64,000 nt of DNA from Natronospirillum sp. (GTDB lineage: Bacteria > Pseudomonadota > Gammaproteobacteria > Pseudomonadales > Natronospirillaceae): the NCBI RefSeq assembly GCF_022565775.1, contig NZ_JAIUMC010000007.1, positions 1 through 64,000 of the forward strand, in the 5' to 3' direction. Both the position numbers and the translations under genes were made by a program. Below the pieces are notes generated by a model, which saw only the letters and a list, made by a program, of their open reading frames with translations, did not search any database and was not told the origin of the DNA. The number at the start of each line of letters is the position of its first letter. Position 1 is the stretch's first letter. Positions 21,557 through 30,261 of the stretch are shown piece by piece.

Positions 21557-23146
21557 ATGCTGTGCAAAACCCTTCTGCCAATGCTGGTTGTGTTCCTGAT
21601 TCCCCTCGCACAGGCTACCAGCATTGGCACCGTTATCATGAGCCGTGGTGATGTGATCGCTGTCGGCGAAGACGGCACCGAGCGCGAGCTGGCGCGCCGC
21701 AGCGAGGTCATGCTTGGCGACCAGCTGAGCACCGGCCCGGACAGCCGCCTGCAGGTGCGCATGGTAGATGACGCTCTGCTCGACCTGCGCAGCAACACCG
21801 ACATAGTGCTCGAAATCTATCAGGACGATCTGGATGACGAAGAATCCCGCGTACTGATGGAACTGGTTGGCGGCACCCTGAGCACACTGACCGGGCGCTT
21901 TGGGGACAGTGATGAAGACGCCTACCAGCTGCGCACCAGCAATGCCTCCATCGGTATTCGCGGCACCGGCTATGCCGCTCTCTATGAAGAAGGCTCGAAC
22001 ACCACCTACACCTCCATCAATTCCGGTGCGATAAATCTGGGTTCGGATGGCGGCTCTATTCCGCTCGGCACCGATGAAGCCTTTCGCCACGGCCAGGCGC
22101 AGGACAACTTGCCCCCGCAGGGACTGCTGACGCCACCACCACAGCTTCGTCAGGCCCTGCTGGATGAACAACTGGTGCGCGAAGAAGACGACGATGAAGA
22201 GTCTGATGAAGGCACGGCAGACAACGAAGGTGACACCGCCTCGTCCGCACCGGCGCCTTCGACCACCCCGGACGACGAGACTATCACAGGTGATGTCAGC
22301 CTGGCCGATCTGCGCGATGACAGCGTCTCGGAAAGCGATGTCGATGAGAACGGGCTGACCGATGCCCGGCTGCCGGAGGCTATTGTAGAGGCTGCCGTCG
22401 AGTCACAGGTGTTTCTGACGGCAGCTTCTGGCTCTTTCGGTTCCCAGTTCGGTCTATTCGCCAACACTCCGGAAGACGGCATCTATGCCCTGCTCTACCC
22501 CGACTATCCGGACCTGTCTGACGGCTATGAAGAGGCGTTTCAGGTCATTCGATTCTCGGACGACCCAGAGTTGGAAATAGTTTTCTGTGGCGAAGGCTTA
22601 CAAGATCCAGAAATCTTTTGCGACTCTGAAGGCAATACACAGGGTTGGTTCTGGGGTTACTGGGACAGCGGGCTGGAAGTCGCTGTCAGGGATGACTATG
22701 AAGAGCTTGATCAGCTCTGGGTCATGCAGGTGCCGGCGGATACTTCGATTGACGGCTTTACTGAGGAGATATTTTTCAGCTCTCAGTCTGGCGAATTCAT
22801 GGGCACCATGATGGATGGGACACAGTTACTGAGCAATAGCCTTCTGGAGATGGGCATCAGCAGCACAGGAGAAGTGCAATTTGGAACTCTGGAAATCAAT
22901 ACTGGCGATTTGAGCTGGAGCATGACTTCTGGCGGCGGCCAACTTATTGATGCCGGCACGCTGAATATCGACGATTTTGCCGGGACCTGGGAATTAGGAC
23001 CCGAAGAATATGACCTGACAGGAGATGTAAGTGGCGTATTTCGGTTTGACAATGGCTACTACTTTCTCGGGACATTCTCAGCTAGTGCAGATGATCCCGA
23101 CGGACATTCTGCGAGCGGCATTATTATTGCCCCAGAGGGCCCATAA
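21557..23146 (+). CDS. secreted FecR-domain protein with beta-rich C-terminal domain
   Basis: Signal peptide ...FLIPLAQA|TSIG; FecR-like GTVIMSRGDVIAVGEDGTERELARRSEVMLGDQLSTGPDSRLQVRMVDDALLDLRSNT...SIGIRGTGYA; C-term GDVSGVFRFDNGYYFLGTFSASADDPDGHSASGII. ORF opens at 21470; start uncertain. Confidence 0.8.
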   Translation: MLCKTLLPMLVVFLIPLAQATSIGTVIMSRGDVIAVGEDGTERELARRSEVMLGDQLSTGPDSRLQVRMVDDALLDLRSNTDIVLEIYQDDLDDEESRVLMELVGGTLSTLTGRFGDSDEDAYQLRTSNASIGIRGTGYAALYEEGSNTTYTSINSGAINLGSDGGSIPLGTDEAFRHGQAQDNLPPQGLLTPPPQLRQALLDEQLVREEDDDEESDEGTADNEGDTASSAPAPSTTPDDETITGDVSLADLRDDSVSESDVDENGLTDARLPEAIVEAAVESQVFLTAASGSFGSQFGLFANTPEDGIYALLYPDYPDLSDGYEEAFQVIRFSDDPELEIVFCGEGLQDPEIFCDSEGNTQGWFWGYWDSGLEVAVRDDYEELDQLWVMQVPADTSIDGFTEEIFFSSQSGEFMGTMMDGTQLLSNSLLEMGISSTGEVQFGTLEINTGDLSWSMTSGGGQLIDAGTLNIDDFAGTWELGPEEYDLTGDVSGVFRFDNGYYFLGTFSASADDPDGHSASGIIIAPEGP

Positions 23147-23269
23147 CTCAGTCTCGCCTCACGGCACCAGACTGGACAACACGTTTTATAACGCTATCGA
23201 TCAGGCCTTACGATAGCACCCTATGGAAATCGGGTCGAAGGACCCTGTGCATATCAAGAGGAAGATACA

Positions 23270-24376
23270 ATGAACAAATTGGCGCTAATGTCTCTTTCTG
23301 GGGCCGTTTTAGTAGCCATTGTCGGCTGTAACAGTGACTCCGGCTCCGGCGGTTCAAACTCCCCTGAAAAAAGAACATCGGCACGCAGTGGAATGGAACT
23401 TAATCCCAGTACTGATGCCGCCGAGCTGAGCCAACTTTTTGCCGGGAGTCTTGGCGGTGATCTGCCCGGAGGATCAAGTGTCGGCGACTTACCAATAGTT
23501 GCTACAACACTCGAAGCTCGGAGCAGTCAGCCCTCGAACAACGCAGGCGTCCTTTTCACCGAGCTGATGACGCAGATCGAACTGGTCAATGAGCAACGTC
23601 AACGCAATCTGTATGCACGCAATGGAGAAGAGCCCAATTTTGGGGACATGTTCGAACAGCTATGTGAGACTGGCAGCGCTAGCTACAGCCAAACAGACAC
23701 ATTGGTCAGCCTGGACTTCAGCAACTGTAGGACAGATTTGGGGAGCGAGGGCGAAATTCGGATCACTGGCGGTCTGAGTGTAGCTGCATCCAGCGGCAAC
23801 CTTGATAACGCCATTTCGGACACATGCACGGACGAAAGTATCAGCGCCACATTCAAAGCCGATGACCTCTGGTATAGATTTTACGATGGCAGCGGCAACC
23901 GAGTTGAATCGGTATTTATAGCAGCTGATGTTACCTTCTCTGCCGATGAGGACTGTGCTGCCAAAACAACCAGCAGCTCTGTTTCAGGCCCCTATTTCTT
24001 CGTAAATGTAGAAGGTGACTGGTTCGGTTTCTACAATTTCGGTTTCTCGGTTTCTCTTGATGAGTCGAATGCCAGCAATCCATTGACTGAGGGTTCCGTC
24101 GATTTCACTTTCGACAGTTCCGAGCTGACTGGCAGCCTGACCATCGAAACAACTCAGGACTTTGCCGCTTTTCAGGATCCTGGCTACCCCCATGCGGGAG
24201 AAATGAAAATCCGCAGTGGTAACAATGAGCTGGTGTATACCTTCCCGAATTTGATCGACTCCCCGGACCCAGAGAGTGAACAAGTAACCATCACCGGCCG
24301 GTCCGACCAATCACAGGTATGTCAGGGCCAGAGCTCCTGGGCCCAGATGAACAACGGCCAGGCCAGCTGTAACTGA
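23270..24376 (+). CDS. lipoprotein of unknown function
   Basis: MNKLALMSLSGAVLVAIVGC lipobox with Ser/Gly linker; purine-rich RBS upstream. Confidence 0.78.
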   Translation: MNKLALMSLSGAVLVAIVGCNSDSGSGGSNSPEKRTSARSGMELNPSTDAAELSQLFAGSLGGDLPGGSSVGDLPIVATTLEARSSQPSNNAGVLFTELMTQIELVNEQRQRNLYARNGEEPNFGDMFEQLCETGSASYSQTDTLVSLDFSNCRTDLGSEGEIRITGGLSVAASSGNLDNAISDTCTDESISATFKADDLWYRFYDGSGNRVESVFIAADVTFSADEDCAAKTTSSSVSGPYFFVNVEGDWFGFYNFGFSVSLDESNASNPLTEGSVDFTFDSSELTGSLTIETTQDFAAFQDPGYPHAGEMKIRSGNNELVYTFPNLIDSPDPESEQVTITGRSDQSQVCQGQSSWAQMNNGQASCN

Positions 24377-24449
24377 TAACTTGCAGTACCCAAGGGAAGA
24401 GACGCGCCCATGGAGGGGCCTGTTATGAACATAAAAAAGAAGCCGTTGC

Positions 24450-25850
24450 ATGAAATTACTCATCACAAATGCACCACCCACCGAGTTTGGCCACCGGCCA
24501 GCGCACGCGCTGGGCCGGTGCGCCCTTTTCGGCCTTGTTTTTCTGGCGCTGCTTTGGGCGGCGCCTGTAATGGGTCAGTCGACCCTGAGCACTGCGCCCA
24601 CCTCCATCAGCGGCGTTGATCCGGAACTGCGCAACCTCGAAGGTCTGCAGCAGCTCACCCGAGAGAACCGCTGGCGTGAGGCGACACTGGTCGCTGAAGA
24701 CCTGCGCGCCGAATACGAAGGCGATCCGGCATTTGACCTTCAATATGGCCTGGTCAACCTGGCCAATAATGACCCTGCCGCCGCAGTTTATCCGCTGGAG
24801 CGTGTGGTCATCATGCAACCCGCCAACAGCCGCGCGCGGCTGGAACTGGGTCGGGCCTATTATGAACTGCGCCGCTGGGACGATGCCCGCAGCCAGTTTC
24901 AGCGCGTCCAGGCCTCCAGTCCGCCCCCCAGTGTCCAGGCCAATATCAATCGCTACCTGACTGCCATCGAACAGCGGGAGCGTGACGAGGCCGGTGCCTG
25001 GCGCGGCACCGCCAGCCTGACGGGCCTCTACCAGAGTCGCAGCTATGGCAATGATGTCGACTTCGGTGGTGGCAGCTTCAGTATTGATGACGCCAGCGAT
25101 TACCGGCTTATCGGTCAGGTGGATGTACGACGCGAATTCCGGCGCAGCAACTTTGTGACCAATGGTGTGGGCATTCGGGTGTCCGGTGGTCTGGAAGCCA
25201 ACGGCGATCTGGATTTCGCCGACCCTGATCTGGGTCTGCGCGCCTTCCGCAACTACACTCGCACCACCTGGGGCTTCAGCACCGGGGTGGAAGTGCGCCT
25301 GCTGAGCCAGTCACTGCGTGGCCGTATCGAGGGCAACCGTGAGCTGGCCGAGTCGGTGCAGGGCTTTCTGCGTTATGAGCCCATTTTCTCGCTGGATGGC
25401 CCGATCAACGAACAGTGGATCAATCGGGTTACGGCCGGTGCCCAGTTCAACGGCGGGCAGATGCGTCACCGGGGCACGATCACCGCGCAGCACTATTACA
25501 ACCTGCGCTCCGGATCAAATGCGGAGAACACTACTGCAGAACGCAGTGACCTGTTCAACACCACTTTGGAATACCGCTTTCAGTATGTACTGGACCCGCA
25601 ATGGACGCTGGGCGTAACGCCGTCCCTGTCCATTACCCAGTGGCTGGAAGACAACCCGTTCAACCAGGTAATTGGTGACGAAGACCGGCGGCGCGATATC
25701 AGCTTCACGGTATTGCCCAATGCGATCTGGCTGCCGGAACCCTGGCTGTACACCCAGGCCAGCGTGGGCTATCGAATTACCCGCAGCAACCTGGATCTTT
25801 ATGATAACAGCGGCCCCGTAGTGCAGTTGACCGCCGCCTATATCTGGTGA
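24450..25850 (+). CDS. TPR plus outer-membrane beta-barrel protein (Slam/DUF560-like)
   Basis: Signal peptide; TPRs; SPPPSVQANINRYLTAIEQRERD linker as in Slam-like proteins; C-terminal barrel repeats ending VVQLTAAYIW (terminal aromatic). Confidence 0.75.
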   Translation: MKLLITNAPPTEFGHRPAHALGRCALFGLVFLALLWAAPVMGQSTLSTAPTSISGVDPELRNLEGLQQLTRENRWREATLVAEDLRAEYEGDPAFDLQYGLVNLANNDPAAAVYPLERVVIMQPANSRARLELGRAYYELRRWDDARSQFQRVQASSPPPSVQANINRYLTAIEQRERDEAGAWRGTASLTGLYQSRSYGNDVDFGGGSFSIDDASDYRLIGQVDVRREFRRSNFVTNGVGIRVSGGLEANGDLDFADPDLGLRAFRNYTRTTWGFSTGVEVRLLSQSLRGRIEGNRELAESVQGFLRYEPIFSLDGPINEQWINRVTAGAQFNGGQMRHRGTITAQHYYNLRSGSNAENTTAERSDLFNTTLEYRFQYVLDPQWTLGVTPSLSITQWLEDNPFNQVIGDEDRRRDISFTVLPNAIWLPEPWLYTQASVGYRITRSNLDLYDNSGPVVQLTAAYIW

Positions 25851-25890
25851 TTGTTCGGGGCCGTCGCCCCGCCCTGCCGAGGCAGCAAAG

Positions 25891-27222
25891 ATGACAATTC
25901 GAAAGCAGATGCTCTGTCTGTTTCTTTGTGGAGGCCTGCTCGGTTCCTCTGCATTCGCGGTGACCGGCGATCTCGCTCAGTTGGTCAACCAGCAGCGCTT
26001 TGACGAGGCCTGGGCGTTGGCGCTGGACCATCGGTTTGATCGGGAAGGCGAGATAGAGTTCGATCTGTACTATGGCATGGCCGCCATCGAAACCGGCCAT
26101 TTCAGCGAGGGGGTTTTCGCGCTGGAACGGGTGGTCATGCAGAGGCCGGGTTTCGCCCGTGCCCGCCTGGAACTGGCCAGGGGCCACTTTCTCGCCGGAG
26201 ACCTCGACCGCGCTGCCTACCATTTTGAAATGGTGCAGGCGCAGGACCCGCCCCCCACTGTATCCGTGATCATAGACCGCTATCTGCAACGCATCGAGCA
26301 GCGCTCGGCTCGTCGCGAAACGCGATTCAGCGGGTCAGTGGGTATCGGCCTCGGGTATGACACCAATGTGAACAGTGCCACCTCCAGTGACCAGATCAGC
26401 GTGACACTGGGTGGACTCGATGCCGATCTGCAACTGGATGCCGACAGCCAGGCAAAAGACGACCTGTTTCTGACCCTGCGCGGTGATGGCCGTGTGGACC
26501 ATCCGGTCGGCGAGCGCTGGACGGTGTTTGGCCAGATCGAGGCGGCAGCGCGGCGGCAGCCGGATGAATCGGATTTCGATACCCTGCGTCTGGGCACTCG
26601 CGTGGGTGGGCGCTGGCAGGGAGACGGCATCGTGCCACAGGTGGCGCTGCGGGCGCAGCGCTTCTATCTGGATGGCGATGCGTTTCAGGATCTGCTGGGT
26701 ATCTCAGCCAGCCTGAACCAGTCACTGTCGCCGTTCATGCTCGCTACCTATGGCCTGGAACTGGCCAACCTGAGCCATGATGACAGCCCCGACAGTGATG
26801 CCAATCTGGCATCCGGGTCAGTCGGTCTGGTTCATGCCTGGCGAGCCCCGCTGTCTCCTCTGGTCAATGCCTCGGTGTTTGCCGGTGTTGTCGATGCGCG
26901 TCGATCCACCACCGCCGCCGAGGCCAATACGGATCGCTGGCAGACCGGTTTGAATGTGCAGGGTCGGCTGCAGCTCAACCCTTCCTGGCGGCTTTCCAGC
27001 GCTGTGCAGTATCGCCACAGTCGATACAGTGGGCGCAATCCGCTGTTCGACAACGACCGACGGGTGGATGACTTTCTGCAATTCAGCCTGGCAGCCGACT
27101 GGCAGCCCATGCCACGCGTTCAGGTGACGCCGCGCGCGGAGTATCGAACCAACCGCAGCAACCTTGACCTGTATACCTACGACCGCGCAGTGGCTGAGCT
27201 TCAGGCCCAGTACCGGCTCTGA
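25891..27222 (+). CDS. TPR plus outer-membrane beta-barrel protein, paralog of 24450-25850
   Basis: DPPPTVSVIIDRYLQRIEQRSARRETRFSGSVGIGLGYDTNVNSA; C-term YRTNRSNLDLYTYDRAVAELQAQYRL parallels the preceding gene (YRITRSNLDLYDNSGPVVQLTAAYIW). Confidence 0.77.
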   Translation: MTIRKQMLCLFLCGGLLGSSAFAVTGDLAQLVNQQRFDEAWALALDHRFDREGEIEFDLYYGMAAIETGHFSEGVFALERVVMQRPGFARARLELARGHFLAGDLDRAAYHFEMVQAQDPPPTVSVIIDRYLQRIEQRSARRETRFSGSVGIGLGYDTNVNSATSSDQISVTLGGLDADLQLDADSQAKDDLFLTLRGDGRVDHPVGERWTVFGQIEAAARRQPDESDFDTLRLGTRVGGRWQGDGIVPQVALRAQRFYLDGDAFQDLLGISASLNQSLSPFMLATYGLELANLSHDDSPDSDANLASGSVGLVHAWRAPLSPLVNASVFAGVVDARRSTTAAEANTDRWQTGLNVQGRLQLNPSWRLSSAVQYRHSRYSGRNPLFDNDRRVDDFLQFSLAADWQPMPRVQVTPRAEYRTNRSNLDLYTYDRAVAELQAQYRL

Positions 27223-27239
27223 GTGGAGGATCGACCCTG

Positions 27240-28937
27240 ATGATACCCTATCCTGCTCCGACTCCCGCCAGCGCTGCTACTGCGGCCGCCGGCTATCGAC
27301 GACAACTGCGCCATTGGTTGCTGGTGACCTGGCTGCTGGCCGCCCTGCCGGCCTCCACTGTGGCTGAAGAACTGGTGGGCCGTGTGGTCTCTGTCGTTGG
27401 CGAAGTCATTGCCATCCGCCCCGATGCAACCGAGCGTCGCCTGCAACGGCGCAGTGACGTTCTGGTGGGTGACACCTTGGTCACCGGTGCCAACGGACGC
27501 GCGCAGATCCGCTTTGTGGACGACGGTCTGCTCGATCTGCGCCCCGACTCCGAACTCTATATCGAGGCCTATGCCGAAGCGACCGAGGAGACCCCAGGCA
27601 GTGCGGTGCTGGAGTTCTCCCGCGGTGCGCTGCGCACCATCAGCGGCCGCATCGGTCAGGAAGCCGGTGATCGCTATCAGATGGATACGGCACCGGCCAG
27701 CATCGGTATCCGCGGCACCGACTATGCACTGCAATATTGTGCGGCCGCCTGCATCGAGGCAGGTGGTAGTGAAGGCCTGTATGGCCGCGTCAACGACGGT
27801 GCCATTACGGTTACCAACCTGACGGGCACTGCGGACTTCGAGTCCGGTCAGTTTTTCGGCGTGGCAGATCAGAATACGCCTGCACTGCCAATCCCTCGGC
27901 CTCCACCAGGTGTTCTGAACGGCAGTGAAGGGGGCGAAAATGGCGATGGAGAGGACGACGACCTCGTAGGGCAGGAAGACTTTTCCGAAGCGCCGGATGA
28001 ACTGGAGGATGACCCATCGGAGCTCACTCTCGAGCGCGACCTGCTGATCACGCCGGGCCTCGATACTTCAGGACTGATTGGTGAAGATGACAACGGCGAT
28101 ACGCCAGAGCCGGGCAATGGCGATGATCCTGAGCCGGATGAGCCAGACCCCTCTGAGGTAACGCGAGTCATGTCAGGGCTGTTTGCCTACACCGCCTATG
28201 GCAATACTCAGACAGTCTCCGGCCTGATTCGGGAGAGTGAGGTCAGCGAAGGCAATTTCACGCTTTCAGACAGCAGTGTCACCGAAGCCTTCTTCGACGA
28301 CGATAACAGCGTCATCGTGGATACCGATGCCGACCTGGTAGGTGTAGGCAGTTGGACCTCACTCGATGGCACTTCAACGGTCGACTGGGGTCGCTGGACA
28401 TCTTCCAACAAGGGCCTTTTCGATGTCGTCAGTGAGGGTGGCTCTATCAACTTTAGCGGCAGCCCCAACCAACCCGACTTTGTTTTCTTTTATAGTGAAG
28501 ACCTGACCTCGCCCGAACAACTACAGGCGCTGGATGGCACCGTGACCTATGACCAGTTTCAGGGGCCGGATTTCATCATTAGCACGCAGAACGGTGAACT
28601 GGACCTGATTGAATGGACCATGGTTCTGACCGTAGACTTCGCAGCGATAGAAGCGGGTGTGGAAATGGACATTGTCACGGCCCTGATTTCCTACAATGTC
28701 GACACGGCGCAGACGAGCGTGGACTCGTTGTTCCTGTTCGAACTGCCCCTTGAAGGCACCTGGACGGACGGCACCAACACCGAGGATCTCGAAGGGCTGC
28801 TCAATGGCCAGTTCATCGGTGAAACGGCGGATGGCTTTCTGTTCTACTTCACGCTGGATCAGCTTGAAGATGGCGATGTCATCGATACGCTGCTGGGCAA
28901 CCAGTTGATTACCACCGAAGATGGCCCGGCCAACTGA
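27240..28937 (+). CDS. secreted FecR-domain protein with beta-rich C-terminal domain, paralog of 21557-23146
   Basis: VGRVVSVVGEVIAIRPDATERRLQRRSDVLVGDTLVTGANGRAQIRFVDDGLLDLRPDSEL...SIGIRGTDYALQ; Asp/Glu-rich linker; C-term LLNGQFIGETADGFLFYFTLDQ. Confidence 0.85.
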   Translation: MIPYPAPTPASAATAAAGYRRQLRHWLLVTWLLAALPASTVAEELVGRVVSVVGEVIAIRPDATERRLQRRSDVLVGDTLVTGANGRAQIRFVDDGLLDLRPDSELYIEAYAEATEETPGSAVLEFSRGALRTISGRIGQEAGDRYQMDTAPASIGIRGTDYALQYCAAACIEAGGSEGLYGRVNDGAITVTNLTGTADFESGQFFGVADQNTPALPIPRPPPGVLNGSEGGENGDGEDDDLVGQEDFSEAPDELEDDPSELTLERDLLITPGLDTSGLIGEDDNGDTPEPGNGDDPEPDEPDPSEVTRVMSGLFAYTAYGNTQTVSGLIRESEVSEGNFTLSDSSVTEAFFDDDNSVIVDTDADLVGVGSWTSLDGTSTVDWGRWTSSNKGLFDVVSEGGSINFSGSPNQPDFVFFYSEDLTSPEQLQALDGTVTYDQFQGPDFIISTQNGELDLIEWTMVLTVDFAAIEAGVEMDIVTALISYNVDTAQTSVDSLFLFELPLEGTWTDGTNTEDLEGLLNGQFIGETADGFLFYFTLDQLEDGDVIDTLLGNQLITTEDGPAN

Positions 28938-28939
28938 CC

Positions 28940-30139
28940 ATGCCCACGGTCCTGCTGGTCTGGGAACTGGGTCTGAATCTGGGCCATGTGCGTCGCCTGG
29001 AGTCTCTGGCAGAGGCACTGATGGCGCGCGGTTGTCGAGTGATGATCAGCGCTCGGGAACCAAAGGTAGCAAACGCCATGGCCTGCCAGTGGACGGTAAA
29101 GCCGGCCCCGAAAACACCGGCCCGTCCTGACCGTGACCCGCCCAAAGCACCACAGTACAACTATGCAGATCTGCTGCGCGGCCTGGGCTACGACGATCAC
29201 ACTGCCTTGCCGGCTGCGGTACAACCCTGGCTGGACCAAATCGGCGAGATCAAACCGGATTGCCTGATTGCCGACCACGCCCCGACGGCCATGCTGGCTG
29301 CTCGCCTGGCCGGACTGCCCGCCTGCCCGATCGGGGTTGGGTTTCATGTGCCTCCGCTGTCCCGACCCATGCCACCGTTCAAGTGGTGGCGCCCCTCGCC
29401 GCCGCGGGTGCGTTTACGCGAGGTTGAACGGGCGGTATTGAGCAGTGTCAATCACCTGCTGGCAGATCATCAGAAGCCGGCGCTGGACAGTGTCTCGGCG
29501 CTGCTGGAAGGGCCACGGCGTTTTCTGACCACAATGCCCGAGCTGGATGAATATCCTGAACGACCGCAGGGTGAACACTATACCGGGTTTCCTCTCAGTC
29601 CCGGGACAGGCTACTGGCCCGACTGGCCAGCGGGCGACGGTCCTAAAATTCTGGGCTATCTGCGCGCCGACTATCCGGCCGTGTATACCGTGCTGCAAAG
29701 CCTGTCCGCTTTGCCGGTGCGGGCACTGGTCTATGTCGGAGGCAGCACGGCAGCTCAGTGCAAAAGCTGGACATCGGAGCGGGTCCGGATTGTGGACCAG
29801 CCACTTGATTTGGAGAGGGGCGCCGAGACCTGTGATATCGGCCTGAACTATGCCAGCAACGCCTTTGTCGCCCAGGTGTTGCGCGCCGGCAAACCGCTGT
29901 TGCTGTTGCCACCATTCGACCAGCAGATGATGCTGGCCCAGCGTCTGGTGCAACAGCGCTGTGGTCGGCTGATCAATCCTGCCTGGACCAGCGAACAGTG
30001 GTTCACGGTGCTGCAGGAAATGCTGGAAGACGCTCCTTGGCAGCAGGGAGCACAGCGCATGGCGCAGATCATCAGCGAGTATCCGGATGGGGTTGCCATC
30101 ATGGCCGAGATAGCCGACGAGATCTGTGCCTTGATGTGA
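28940..30139 (+). CDS. glycosyltransferase, GT-B fold UGT/MurG-like
   Basis: N-term VLLVWELGLNLGHVRRLESLAEALMARGCRV; C-term LNYASNAFVAQVLRAGKPLLLLPPFDQQMMLAQRLVQQRCGRLI. Starts 2 nt after the fecR-like stop. Confidence 0.78.
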   Translation: MPTVLLVWELGLNLGHVRRLESLAEALMARGCRVMISAREPKVANAMACQWTVKPAPKTPARPDRDPPKAPQYNYADLLRGLGYDDHTALPAAVQPWLDQIGEIKPDCLIADHAPTAMLAARLAGLPACPIGVGFHVPPLSRPMPPFKWWRPSPPRVRLREVERAVLSSVNHLLADHQKPALDSVSALLEGPRRFLTTMPELDEYPERPQGEHYTGFPLSPGTGYWPDWPAGDGPKILGYLRADYPAVYTVLQSLSALPVRALVYVGGSTAAQCKSWTSERVRIVDQPLDLERGAETCDIGLNYASNAFVAQVLRAGKPLLLLPPFDQQMMLAQRLVQQRCGRLINPAWTSEQWFTVLQEMLEDAPWQQGAQRMAQIISEYPDGVAIMAEIADEICALM

Positions 30140-30203
30140 GAGGCGGCTGCGCCGCCGAGCATGGCTTACGCCGAAACGTCGGACTCAGGGCTGCACCCAG
30201 AGA

Positions 30204-30228
30204 CAAAAAAGGGCGCCCGAAGGCGCCC
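30204..30228 (-). terminator. Intrinsic terminator for the VWA lipoprotein gene
   Basis: On the minus strand GGGCGCC-ttcg-GGCGCCC followed by TTTTTT. Confidence 0.8.
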
Positions 30229-30261
30229 CATTCATAACGATGCTGCTATCGACCGAAAGAA

